Shown: positions 46,377-55,574, counted from the first letter of the stretch. The stretch: 64,000 nucleotides of DNA from Pseudomonas serboccidentalis (GCF_028830055.1 NZ_CP101655.1:5279583-5343582), one strand, 5' to 3'. Numbers and translations are program-made. The notes: a model not told the origin generated them from the letters alone.

Positions 46377-47580
46377 AGTCAAAGGCTACTGGTGCCTATG
46401 CGGCGTGCGGTTTAGCACTTCAATCGCGCTATGGATCGATTTCATTCTTATTTTTTCAGTGCTTACCTTTGGTTTTCACTCTAGCACCGAGAAAATTGGG
46501 TTAGCAGCCGCCATGTACGGAATACCACCTTTAATATTGGGGCCAGTATTCGGCAGAATGATAGATAAGGTAAATTTGTTTCAATTTATACCTATAAGCT
46601 TTACATTAAGGTGTGCAGCGTCCTGCCTGTTATTTGTAGCCTCAACAGAAGATATTTTTCTGTTGTTAGTGTTCTTTAAAGGGTTGTCTAATTTAGGCTC
46701 CGCAGCTTCAGAAATTGTTCTCACTCGTAAATTACTTGACGATAGCGACATTCCAAAAAACACTGCATTCATTACTGTGGTTGATCAATTTATTAAAGTT
46801 TGCTCTCCCTTGGTGGCGGGCGTCGTCGCATCGCTATCGGACAAGTCTAGTGGTTTCTTATTTTCTGCTTTATTTTCGCTGGCAGGACTAATCTTCAGCA
46901 TTGCTCTCTGGCGCCTACATGGTAAAACGCTTAAAACTCATACAGCCACAGAAAGAACTCTTGGCAGTCTAGCTGCTATACGGAAGCTTTATGCATCGGG
47001 GCCTTCGACCCAACTTTTTTTATTGTGCTCACTAGCCCAGTCTGGGGTGCTTGGTTTTTACGACTCAATGTTAGGAACACTGCTTAAGACATTATCGCTA
47101 GGTCCATCTGCATTTGGTATAGTGGTTAGTGCCACTGCACTTGGCGGGGTCAGTGCCGGCTTCGCTTTCAAATATCTTTACCCTTCAAAGGCTTTACTAT
47201 GTTCTACTATTTCATTGATGATTTATGGCGTTTGCATCATGTTTTCAGGTGTGGTCGCGATCTTGCAGTTACCTTTCGCACTTGTATTATTTATAGCGGT
47301 ATTCTTTTTGTCAGGCATCGCCTACAGCCTCACATCCATGGCGTTCGCGGTTACCTTGCAAAAAAGTTGCTCCCCGTCTCATCTCGGGTTTATCTCATCT
47401 AGCGCACGGAGCCTGACGCTGACTCTGTTAATTGGTGGGCCTGTCATCGGAGGTTTTGTTGGACGTATAACTTCGATTGAAACGGTTTTTATGATCGCGG
47501 GTTTATCTGCAATTGTAATTGGGCTTGCTCTCCATCTCAAGTATGCACAGGCTGTAATCGATAGGACCTTAGAGGCTTGA
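46363..47580 (+). CDS. MFS exporter of the peptide/carbamoyltransferase operon
   Basis: A 405-residue major facilitator protein with about 12 hydrophobic helices (for example IALWIDFILIFSVLTFGF and GLAAAMYGIPPLILGPVFGR with the following MIDKV, the MFS loop 2-3 motif). It resembles drug and metabolite exporters, and probably releases the product of the operon and so protects the producer. Its GTG start overlaps the carbamoyltransferase gene by 14 bases, with GAGGAG about 10 bases upstream, so the two are translationally coupled. No terminator is visible behind it. AT-rich like the rest of the operon. Confidence 0.87.
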   Translation: MNLPKVKGYWCLCGVRFSTSIALWIDFILIFSVLTFGFHSSTEKIGLAAAMYGIPPLILGPVFGRMIDKVNLFQFIPISFTLRCAASCLLFVASTEDIFLLLVFFKGLSNLGSAASEIVLTRKLLDDSDIPKNTAFITVVDQFIKVCSPLVAGVVASLSDKSSGFLFSALFSLAGLIFSIALWRLHGKTLKTHTATERTLGSLAAIRKLYASGPSTQLFLLCSLAQSGVLGFYDSMLGTLLKTLSLGPSAFGIVVSATALGGVSAGFAFKYLYPSKALLCSTISLMIYGVCIMFSGVVAILQLPFALVLFIAVFFLSGIAYSLTSMAFAVTLQKSCSPSHLGFISSSARSLTLTLLIGGPVIGGFVGRITSIETVFMIAGLSAIVIGLALHLKYAQAVIDRTLEA

Positions 47581-48265
47581 TGTTTATATTTTAAAAATTT
47601 GAGGTGTCAGAGGAACAGGTATTAGGTCTAGCGGCAAATTGACAACCGCAAAGTTCAGATTAGCGTGTTCAATGACAAGGCCTCAACCGGCTACCGCTAA
47701 GGACACGATTCAGAGCGATGTAGTTGCGCCGCAGCTCCCGTGAGAAAATGACTCGGCCATGACAACTCCCCCCGCTTTCAAAAGCGCAACATATGCTGCT
47801 GTGCCGCCGCGTCTGCAAGCTCGGCGTCGGCAACCCAAGATTGGGCAATACGCTGAAGCATTGCGCTGGTGCGTACAAACTCCGAGGACGCATCTGCCCA
47901 CTCACGAGGTTGACGGGCCAGGGCACGCTCTTTGTTCACCGCCCTCCCCGATCTGCTTACTGAATACACCCCGCATATTATCCTTTCGATGCTGACGCCA
48001 CGCTCAATCTTCGCGGATGCCAATGACTCAATGACACTACGCACGACCTCATCAGGTCATGCCTCTTCTTTTGAGCTCAACGGAGCATGGGCCAATACCT
48101 GGCCGATCAGTTGATCAGCAATGGCCTGACGATTTTGCTTTTTTAGCCAATCTTCGAACGCCTAAGCACCATTCCAGCAGCGTAGGCTCGTCTAGGCTTT
48201 ATACCCAACGGGCCGAAGGCCGTTACACCAATTGCAGCAAGCGCATCCTAAATTGGAAGGGCTTG
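47581..48265 (-). pseudogene. Decayed spacer with a minus-strand gene remnant
   Basis: About 690 bases without an intact gene. On the minus strand a frame at 47778-48044 encodes RSVIESLASAKIERGVSIER, then AREW-like REWADASSEFVRTSAMLQRI and ends in AAQQHMLRF. Upstream, protein-like codons continue to about 48110 but contain a TGA stop. This pattern fits the end of an old, broken gene. I do not recognise its family. GC rises again here compared with the operon. Confidence 0.45.
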
Positions 48266-48991
48266 CTATACATAGGCTTCCCAATAAGCCTGCTTACGTA
48301 GTGGTTGCATAGAAGAATGAGTAATGTTGTAGAAGGCCTGAGATAGTGGAGTGCCATTCACAAGCTGTGTTTTGGATTTACGTTCTGCCTCCACGACAAG
48401 GGCTTCGTAAATCCGTATAAATTTGTAAGCAAGTGGCTGCCCCGTTGAGTCTCCAAGCAAAGTGAAGAAATCCAGCTTGACTTGATGAGGAAGTGGCCCG
48501 ACCACAATCGTATCCACGTATTGAAAGACCGCTTGTTCGTCACCGTATCTAACCTGAGTGCCTATAGGCGCCAGTACCGGATCGGCCACGTGAATGCCGA
48601 AATGTTTGTCTATCAGTCGACGAAGAATACTTAAAGCACTTTTTTCAGCCTCAGCCCGGAAGCGAAAGAATGCGTCGTCGCTATGATTTCTCTGAACCTC
48701 TTCGCTTAGCGGATTGCTGCTGACCTTAAGCGTCTCAAGATTGTGGATATGCCGCATATTGATCAGCGTCAGGATCACAGCCAAGGCAATTAATCCCAAA
48801 CCTATCGACGTAGATGGATCGGAGATTTTGACATTGAAGTACTTGGCAACAACAGGGGTGAGCAGGTTATTCCACCAGGGGGCCGCGCCGATCACTGCAG
48901 CGCCCGAGGCCAATAGCGCCATGGCTATTTTATACACGGGATTACCCCGAATAATGCGAATCACCTCCAGCACAAACTCTTTGTTTGTCAT
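48266..48991 (-). CDS. Hypothetical two-TM membrane protein (241 aa)
   Basis: Two hydrophobic helices (about residues 21-38, IAMALLASGAAVIGAAPW, and 62-80, SIGLGLIALAVILTLINM) are followed by a charged soluble domain of about 150 residues (FRFRAEAEKSALSILRRLID, ending MQPLRKQAYWEAYV). The soluble part should be cytoplasmic. No family is recognised. The ATG has GGAG 9 bases upstream. It follows the broken STAND NTPase gene by about 100 bases on the same strand, so it may once have worked with it, for example as a membrane effector. That is a guess based on position. Confidence 0.6.
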   Translation of the reverse strand: MTNKEFVLEVIRIIRGNPVYKIAMALLASGAAVIGAAPWWNNLLTPVVAKYFNVKISDPSTSIGLGLIALAVILTLINMRHIHNLETLKVSSNPLSEEVQRNHSDDAFFRFRAEAEKSALSILRRLIDKHFGIHVADPVLAPIGTQVRYGDEQAVFQYVDTIVVGPLPHQVKLDFFTLLGDSTGQPLAYKFIRIYEALVVEAERKSKTQLVNGTPLSQAFYNITHSSMQPLRKQAYWEAYV

Positions 48992-49090
48992 TTACAACGA
49001 CTCCATTCCAATACTAAGTAGGCCATCACTCTATGCTGGCAAACGCTGACTCTATAGAAAACAAGCCCCCAATGCGCCGGCCCTCCACCT

Positions 49091-51560
49091 TCAATCGAGA
49101 TACCAAGTGCTGCATGTCGGCTGTCCGCCTTTTTTGTACCCAAAGATACCTTCGAAACGCCGCTTCGCCGTGCAATGCTCTTCACCCTCTGGCCATACGG
49201 ACCTCTCACCGCTGAAAATCCACAGACACTGAAGTTCATTGCGGGCCAGGTACTCCTGGAAAAATGCCTTATCGCACAGTGCGTAATTGTCGCCCCCGTA
49301 GCGGTGGCCATTTAAAAACCGCGCTTCGCCCGAAGGATCGACATACCGACGGTGATCATTAAGCAGTGGTACAAGCGCCAGTTCCCGGGTCAGCCACGCC
49401 GCGGGCAGCTGTGCATTGACGCCATGTGCAATGGAAAGGTCGAGTTCATATTCCCAATGGAAGCCGTAGGTTGGCAATGCGTACTCAACCGGTTTGCCGG
49501 TAGGAAACTTGTGAATCAACCAATGCTGTTGAGGACAGGGCGCCTCTCGAAAATACGTCGTGCTGGTATAGGTGGGCGCCCGCCAGTTTGAGATATTCAA
49601 TGCACCTTGAAGGCACAAAAGCTTGATGAAGCGAGCACTGTCTTTCTGTTTAACAATAACCGGCAAAATTCGACGAAACTCCTGCTGGCGCAAACCCTGT
49701 TGGAACACATCGTAGTTGTTGTCAAGGTTGGAGAGTGCTCGCCACTCATGCATTACCCACCACTCCTTGCCATCCGGATCGGTGCGGCTCACCAGTTGCG
49801 GGAGCAGGTCGGCAGGATTGTCCCGCACAGGCCACTCCATCAGGTCCTGTTCTTCGTCGTGTTCAAAGACCAGGGGGGGAATGAACACCCAGTCATCATT
49901 ATGGCTGTCGTCAGCATCGGTACTGAGCAAAGTCGGATCGATATCGCGCTGGAAGCCAATGTCCGATGGTGTGAAGTACGCCCTAGGCTTCGGATAGACA
50001 TTCAGCTCATGGTTATCCGCCAACCGGCAAAGTAACTCGTTTAGGGCCATCCATTGATATTTTTCTGCGATCCGCTCAACAACAGGCCTGCCCCCTGGAT
50101 AATCCAAATCCTGGGATTCCTCCGGCGGGAATTTCTCTACGGACCAACCCAGGTCGTACGCCCGCTTTGCAATCCAGCGCTGTGCCTCCTCATGGTTTAT
50201 CACAGACGATAGAGAATGATCCGTAGCCGAACAGCCTGATTTAATGCGTGTATTCAAGAAATTCTCGACCGCGGGCTTTATTTCGTGGCTGGCGAAAGTG
50301 CCCATGCAAGCAGCCTCTATTTCATTGTGACCTGCATGTGCGACGGATTGGTCAAGCATCGCCTGCGTCACGTTCAGCTGTGGTGGTGCAGATTGATAAG
50401 GGGGTTGGCATTTTCCTGGATCGACGGCCGTGTCCAAGCAGGAAGCCGTCACTGCCAATTCAACCATTCGCCGTGCGTAATCGCGCAGAAGCAGGGACAA
50501 GGGAACGTCGTCTGTATCGAATACATGTAGGTAGGCGGTGGTGGCAAAGCCTCGCAAGCGGGCAGGATTCGGATCATTGCAGCAGGCGCCATAGGCCGCT
50601 GCATGCAGGCGTTCCCACACATACATATCGTCTAACCCCGAAAAAGCCTCGCACAAGGTTTTGTACAAATCCTGCCGGGCAATCAGCAGTGAAACCAAGG
50701 CCTTGGTGGCAAATCCCGGACCAGGCGGTTGCTAGAGGTAAACATCCAGGTCAACACGATACTGCACAGGTACTGGACTTCACGGTCGGTATGGTCGCCT
50801 TGTTCCAGAAGACACCACTTGTAGAGTTTGTCCAGTGCACTCCCCGCCTGAGTGGAGCACCTGTTGATGTGAACCGACCAACTCGTATCCCTATCGACAA
50901 GGCTTTGGCACATCAGCATCGTGTGCAGTGCTCGCGCATTCCATGGGTGATCAGAAACCACGGCCAGCTCGATCACGACATCGAAGGCCTCTTCATCACG
51001 TAACAGCACGCTGTCGAACAACGCATGCGTGCGCTCGCTGAAAGCCTCACTGCTGCGCCACCTCAAGCTCTCCACAAACAGGCGCTCAAGTTTCCCGATG
51101 GGCCGCCACTTTTCGGCTGGGCGGGCAAGGCGTCCAGAAACTCCCTATTGAAACGCTCTGGAACCTGGATGCAAAGTGCTTCAACCAGTCCCATCCACAT
51201 CGAGTCCACTTTGCCACTCTGGTGTATAAATGCCAGCACACCGGTTGCCAACGCATCGCGAATGTCATCGACCTCTTTCAGCAAGACTTCTGCCATAAGA
51301 TGGTCTTGGAAACGCTGAAAACTGAACCTGACAATTTCGGTCACAGGCGCATCAGTATCGCCATCCTCGGTATGAGGCAGAGGATCGACGCGCAACAACC
51401 CGTTGCGGCGTAACAACTCAAACCAAGTCGCGTCCTCAGGCGGCGAAAAATCCATAAATGCTTCTTTTGCGATTTGGAAAGCTCGCACTCGTGGGAGATG
51501 ATCACGCCGCTCAACCACCATATGATGAGCAATCAACTGCAGTGTGCGCCGTGTCGGTAA
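49091..51560 (-). pseudogene. Broken STAND-type NTPase gene (Avs-like), 5' end missing
   Basis: Three successive frames carry one continuous protein: 51560-51063 (winged-helix-like IVRFSFQRFQDHLMAEVLL), 51075-50683 (HPWNARALHTMLM, GSALDKLYKWCLLEQG) and 50698-49091 (KTLCEAFSGLDDMYVWERLH through to the C-terminus). Single-base shifts lie near 51070 and near 50700; at the second, NRLVRD should read on into ATKALVSLL. Upstream, sense codons (RRTLQLIAHHM) begin after a TGA at 51561-51563, so the N-terminal P-loop part is lost. The pattern resembles large STAND/NACHT NTPases of antiphage defence, but without the P-loop this is a partial assignment. Confidence 0.65.
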
Positions 51561-51612
51561 TCAGGCCCTGGGCCTAGCTTCTACTCGGGGCCGCGCAAGC
51601 CTTCCATTTCAT

Positions 51613-51803
51613 TGGGGGCAAAAATGGGGGCATCACCAGTTTTTTTTCAGCCTGAAACCACCGCCCGAGAACCCAGTCAGAATGTTTTTGGGGACCCTGA
51701 GAGTCTTTAGGCGTTGTCGGGCAGGCTGTTCATCTGATCATTTCTGGCTTTTCATAGGCCATGGAGATCCATTCACTTCCAGTGGATTGCTACATTGGGG
51801 GCA
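51613..51803. repeat. Internal island junction (att copy 2)
   Basis: Contains both arms: TGGGGGCA at 51613 and 51625 on the left and at 51796 on the right, around a core copy of the LysR 3' end at 51682. The core has one T fewer than copy 1 in the T-run after ATG, so the frame is lost. About 110 bases after the core closely match the left junction, and CCTGAAACCACCGCC before it is shared with copy 3. Confidence 0.82.
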
Positions 51804-51833
51804 CACATGAGAATCGCCCACTCCTTCCCATCT

Positions 51834-53120
51834 TCAACGGCGACCGCTGCTCGCGTGACCGTGGTGTAACCGAGCTACGTTCTGATCGATGCGGCCTTGG
51901 ATCGTGCGCAAGGTGTCTCGAGTAATAACCTGTGGGTATAGGCTCTCGGCGATGGTTGCAAACCGGCCCGCCACATCACAAATGCCGTCAATCATTCTGC
52001 CTGCAACGTCCGGGGGCACCTCGGCTTCGTCGGCAAGCCGAAGCATTTGCGAGCGGGAAATCGCCAGGGCTTCCCCCATCACATCCAACTGGTGATATCC
52101 ACCTGGCCCCTCGCAGAAGGTCACGTCGTAAGCCGGCGACAGTCTCCACTGACCGTCTTGCGACATGATGTAGGCAAAGTTTTTGGGATGATCGTCTCTG
52201 TTGTTGAACGCAACATTGAAGACAGCACGTTCGAAGGCCACCGCCATCTCTCGCACGTCGTTGGTACACATCTGTGTTGCCCGCAAGAAGTTGACGTAGT
52301 CCAACACCCCCGGAGACCGGTAATTTGCCCCCGTAAAGGCAGCGAGGCTTTGCATGGGTACGCGCAGACCATCCCGGCGGTCAAATCGCTTACTGGCAAA
52401 CGCTGCCAACCCATCAGGCAGACTGAAGTACTGCGTGTCAGGGGTCTCGATACCGCACATGCGCAGGCACTCGGCGTAGACCATTTCGATAGCGCACACC
52501 TCGGCATGTTCTTCTTTGGCCGGGAATTTAATCAACCATGCTTCAAAGCCCGGTGTGACGGCCGTGGTAAATCCGCCAGTTTCGGGATCGCGATAGACGA
52601 GGGCCTTAGGCCTCGCACCTTGAGGCGATCCGCCCACCAGCAGCAACGCCTGCAGGAACTCGCCACCGTCTCCACGTAGTACTTCCTGCACTTCGGCGGC
52701 AAGCTGTTCCAGCGGGATGTGGACTTCAGACTCCTGCCCTTCGGGTGCCACGGGCTCAAACGTCATGGCCCCCATCGCATTGCTACCGACGTAGGCCAGC
52801 CGTTCCAGTGAACCGATGCGCGCCGTGGTGAGCCCGCGGCGCCTGAACATACGGTCCATCAGCAACATCCCCCACCCATCCGGCAGCGAGTCGTAAACAG
52901 GCCCTGGCAAGTGCAGTTGGTGGTCTGGAAAATCTCGGCGCAACTGAGCCCCCTCCAGCGGCAGCGTGTAGGAGGACAGTTCCAAGCCCCTTTGCCTGGC
53001 TTCATTGCTGTACTCGAACACGATCAGTGGGCGACCGGTCAGGGCGGTCGTGGAGACTAGCGTGCCCCATTGCCATCGCTCACCCCAGCCCTCGTAGAAG
53101 ACGTTCACCTGCTCAAGCAT
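51834..53120 (-). CDS. hipA: HipA-type serine/threonine kinase toxin
   Basis: A 428-residue HipA-family kinase, from the ATG that begins MLEQVNVFYEG. The N-terminal Ig-like/couple domain has LPLEGAQLRRDFPDHQLHLP. The glycine-rich GGSPQGARPKALV contains the family's regulatory loop, and the kinase core shows AWLIKFPAKEE, the catalytic NNRDDHPKNFAYI and the metal-binding SPAYDVTF. HipA toxins phosphorylate a tRNA synthetase (GltX for the E. coli enzyme) and stop growth. The target here is not known. The gene overlaps hipB by 8 bases, and the antitoxin comes first. A longer frame upstream is out of keeping with the family. Confidence 0.9.
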   Translation of the reverse strand: MLEQVNVFYEGWGERWQWGTLVSTTALTGRPLIVFEYSNEARQRGLELSSYTLPLEGAQLRRDFPDHQLHLPGPVYDSLPDGWGMLLMDRMFRRRGLTTARIGSLERLAYVGSNAMGAMTFEPVAPEGQESEVHIPLEQLAAEVQEVLRGDGGEFLQALLLVGGSPQGARPKALVYRDPETGGFTTAVTPGFEAWLIKFPAKEEHAEVCAIEMVYAECLRMCGIETPDTQYFSLPDGLAAFASKRFDRRDGLRVPMQSLAAFTGANYRSPGVLDYVNFLRATQMCTNDVREMAVAFERAVFNVAFNNRDDHPKNFAYIMSQDGQWRLSPAYDVTFCEGPGGYHQLDVMGEALAISRSQMLRLADEAEVPPDVAGRMIDGICDVAGRFATIAESLYPQVITRDTLRTIQGRIDQNVARLHHGHASSGRR

Positions 53121-53430
53121 TGCCGGACTTCCTCTTTGTACGGAGACGATTGGCGCTGTTTTCGTAGCGCCGAATATCCTCGATGCTTTCCAGCTTTGGC
53201 AGGAACAGGCCTTCGAGTTCCTTGGTTCGGCCAAGGGCCATCGCCACCCGGACCACGTTCTCGAACCCGACATTGCGCCCGGCTTCAAGGTTGGACACGG
53301 TGTTGGTGCCGATGCCGGCACGTCCGGCCAAGTCGGCTTGTGTCATGTCCAGCGCCAAGCGCTCTGTGCGCAAACGATCGCAGAGGCGCTTGACGACCTC
53401 GCTCGGCTTGCTGAAGCTTAAATCCAACAT
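53113..53430 (-). CDS. hipB: HipB-type antitoxin (XRE/HTH)
   Basis: A 105-residue helix-turn-helix regulator and antitoxin. The domain reads LRTERLALDMTQADLAGRAG, with the recognition part GIGTNTVSNLEAGRNVG, followed by a C-terminal tail with LPKLESIEDIRRYENSANR. It should bind HipA and repress the operon. I chose the ATG at 53430 (MLDLSFSKPSEVV); an ATG at 53448 is possible and neither has a strong ribosome site. Its stop overlaps hipA by 8 bases. The pair fills the 2-kb cassette between att copies 2 and 3. Confidence 0.87.
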   Translation of the reverse strand: MLDLSFSKPSEVVKRLCDRLRTERLALDMTQADLAGRAGIGTNTVSNLEAGRNVGFENVVRVAMALGRTKELEGLFLPKLESIEDIRRYENSANRLRTKRKSGNA

Positions 53431-53664
53431 AGTGTGTATCAAGCCCATTCTGCGCCAGTTAGTTCCCAAAATTATAGAATTAACGCCCAGCCCTATCAAG
53501 CTGCTTAATTCCCTAATCCTGCGTCTTATCGCTTAGTTTCTAGCCATAGCCACAATTTACTGGATTTATCTACCATAACGCCAAAGGACAGGGAGAACTA
53601 TTAGGGGCCATTCAGAACCGTATTCTGGGTGAAGGCTTGCCTTCCGCCCAAGCCCAGTGAGCGT

Positions 53665-53761
53665 TGGGGGACAAAACTGGGGGCAAGCTAAAAATTTCTC
53701 GACCTGAAACCACCGCCAGAGCCTAGTCAAAATGTTCTTCGGCGACCCCGATAGCCTTTAA
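53665..53761. repeat. Right junction of the island (att copy 3, original LysR gene end)
   Basis: Arms TGGGGGAC at 53665 and TGGGGGCA at 53678 precede the core at 53732-53761, which encodes MFFGDPDSL-TAA in core-genome codons (TTC TTC GGC). This is best read as the original 3' end of the host LysR gene, displaced by the insertions. Confidence 0.8.
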
Positions 53762-53770
53762 TGCGAGATC

Positions 53771-53811
53771 GGGCACTTCGAAAAAACTCGCAGCAGGTTC
53801 CTGAAGTGCCC
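53771..53811. terminator. Hairpin after the displaced LysR gene end
   Basis: GGGCACTTC pairs with GAAGTGCCC over a 23-base loop, ten bases after the displaced stop codon. It may be the original terminator of the LysR gene, now 14 kb from it. Loop length makes this uncertain. Confidence 0.4.
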
Positions 53812-53893
53812 CCGAGTCCATGTCGGATACAACCTCCTCGCCTGCAATGGATGCCAGAGAGCTTCATTTCCCAAATAGCTGTTCTTCTCTAAT

Positions 53894-53907
53894 TTGACAT
53901 TTATCAA
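53894..53907. promoter_or_regulatory. FNR/Anr-like box before the ArcD-like gene
   Basis: TTGAC-ATTT-ATCAA, one base from the FNR/Anr consensus TTGAT-N4-ATCAA, about 98 bases upstream of the antiporter start. Suggests activation at low oxygen. Confidence 0.65.
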
Positions 53908-54004
53908 CCACAGACACGCCCTTCTCACTGAGATTGTTCCTTGACGTCTGCAAGAACCGCGTCCGCGGCCGATGCAGACGACCCAGTCTTCGTGGAGGCC
54001 TGTC

Positions 54005-55498
54005 ATGACTACTCAACTGCAAGACATTCAACCCAGCATTCCCCCCGCCAGGCCGCAACCTCTGACTGTCAGTCTGCGCAAGGCTGAACCCAAACGCTTG
54101 TCACTGAGCCTGCTGATCGCGCTGGTGGTTGGGTCGATGATCGGCAGCGGTATTTTCAGCCTGCCGCAGAACATGGCGGCCAGCGCGGGCGCAGGAGCGA
54201 TTCTGATTGGTTGGGTGATCACCGGCGTCGGCATGCTGTCGCTGGCGTTGGTCTATCAGACCCTGTCCAATCGCCAGCCCGCACTGGACAACGGTGTGTT
54301 CGCCTATGCCCGGACACTGGGCGGTGAGTTTCTCGGTTTCAACTCTGCCTGGGGTTACTGGATCAGTGCCTGGATCGGCAACGTCAGCTATCTGGTGATT
54401 TTGTTCGCCGCGCTGAGTTACTTTTTCCCGCTGTTTGGCGAAGGCAACAACAAAGCGGCGATCGCCGGAGCATCCGTAGTGTTGTGGTCGTTGCACTGGA
54501 TGATCCTGCGAGGCATGCGCACGGCGGCGCGGGCCAATGCCCTGACAACCGTGGCCAAGGTGGTGCCGTTGCTGCTATTCATCGGCTTGGTGATTGCCGC
54601 CTTCCAGCGTGAAACCTTCATGGTGGATTTCTGGGGGACACCCGCGTTGGGCAGCACGTTTGATCAAGTCAAAAGCACAATGCTGGTGACTGTCTGGGTG
54701 TTCATCGGCATCGAGGGCGCCAACGTGTTCTCTGCCCGCGCTGCCGAACGCGCCAACGTCGGTAGAGCCACGGTCATCGGTTTCGTCATCACACTGTTGC
54801 TGCTGATTGCCGTGTCCTTGCTGTCGCTGGGCATTCTCAGACAACCGGAGCTGGCGGCCCTGAAAAACCCTTCGATGGCCGGTGTTCTGCAAGCCGCCGC
54901 CGGGCCGTGGGGCGCGGTATTGATCAGTATTGGCTTGATCATTTCAGTCGGCGGTGCCCTGCTCGCCTGGACGCTGCTGGCAGCCGAATCGGTGTTTACC
55001 CCGGCCAGAGAAAAGGTCATGCCGGTGTCGCTTGGAGAGGAAAACACCCGTGGCGCGCCCGCTAATGCACTGTGGCTCACGAACGGATGCATTCAGTTGT
55101 TTCTGCTGCTGACGCTGTACTCAAGTGCCAGTTACCTGGCCCTGATTTCCCTCGCCACCTCGATGATTCTGCTGCCGTATCTGTTCAGCGGCCTCTATGC
55201 ACTGAAAATGACGTGGCAGGGCGAAACCTACGCCGGCCATCGCGCAATGCAAATACGCGACATGGCAATCGCCTTGGTCGCCACGCTGTATTGCGTCTGG
55301 CTGCTGTATGCCGCCGGGCCTAAATACCTCTTGCTCAGTGCTTTGCTCTACGCCCCCGGCTCATTGATTTATCTGGGCACGCTGAGAGCCCGTCAGGGCC
55401 AGCCGCTCAGCGGTCCCGAGACGGGCCTGCTGATCATTATCTGGGCAGCAGCGGCTTACGCCGGCTGGATGCTGTGGTCCGGGACGCTAACGCTTTAA
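54005..55498 (+). CDS. ArcD-type basic amino acid/polyamine antiporter (APC family)
   Basis: A 497-residue inner-membrane transporter with about 13 hydrophobic helices. The first carries the APC signature ALVVGSMIGSGIFSLPQN. The overall pattern (AWGYWISAWIGNVSYLVIL, TVWVFIGIEGANVFSARA) is that of arginine/ornithine antiporters of the ArcD/LysI group, which feed the anaerobic arginine deiminase pathway. No arcABC genes are adjacent, so the substrate could also be another basic amino acid or agmatine. The ATG has GGAGG 6 bases upstream. An Anr-like box lies in its leader, which fits use at low oxygen. Confidence 0.87.
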   Translation: MTTQLQDIQPSIPPARPQPLTVSLRKAEPKRLSLSLLIALVVGSMIGSGIFSLPQNMAASAGAGAILIGWVITGVGMLSLALVYQTLSNRQPALDNGVFAYARTLGGEFLGFNSAWGYWISAWIGNVSYLVILFAALSYFFPLFGEGNNKAAIAGASVVLWSLHWMILRGMRTAARANALTTVAKVVPLLLFIGLVIAAFQRETFMVDFWGTPALGSTFDQVKSTMLVTVWVFIGIEGANVFSARAAERANVGRATVIGFVITLLLLIAVSLLSLGILRQPELAALKNPSMAGVLQAAAGPWGAVLISIGLIISVGGALLAWTLLAAESVFTPAREKVMPVSLGEENTRGAPANALWLTNGCIQLFLLLTLYSSASYLALISLATSMILLPYLFSGLYALKMTWQGETYAGHRAMQIRDMAIALVATLYCVWLLYAAGPKYLLLSALLYAPGSLIYLGTLRARQGQPLSGPETGLLIIIWAAAAYAGWMLWSGTLTL

Positions 55499-55574
55499 GG
55501 AAGCTTGTTCTGTCCTGGCGGTTTGCAGACAGGATGATTGTCGGCCGCCTTCCATTCGCAATGGAGTACCGAAA

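Larger units (their letters stand above)
39806..53731. mobile_element. Composite genomic island in the LysR gene 3' end
   Basis: Two cassettes in tandem, separated by three copies of the LysR 3' end (39806, 51682, 53732). The first is about 11.9 kb and holds the AT-rich peptide/SagB/methyltransferase/carbamoyltransferase/MFS operon, decayed fragments and a broken STAND NTPase gene. The second is about 2.05 kb and holds hipBA. The sequence before the second and third copies is also shared (CCTGAAACCACCGCC), as are the TGGGGGCA arms. No integrase, relaxase or replication gene was recognised in either cassette, so mobility would need an enzyme supplied from elsewhere. Boundaries are read from sequence; mobility is inferred. 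Confidence 0.8.

Noticed and set aside
41600..47580. Standard azole or lanthipeptide cluster
   Set aside because: No YcaO, LanB/LanM or protease gene, and the peptide has no Cys and little Ser/Thr.
41600..47580. The known gvg (formylaminooxyvinylglycine) cluster
   Set aside because: Shares only the ideas of a very short ORF and a carbamoyltransferase. The aminotransferase, formyltransferase and LysE-type transporters I remember from gvg are absent.
53573..53661. Short frame YHNAKGQGELLGAIQNRI ending before att copy 3, as an integrase C-terminus
   Set aside because: Protein-like in appearance but only about 35 codons after a stop, with no integrase motif; not enough to call.
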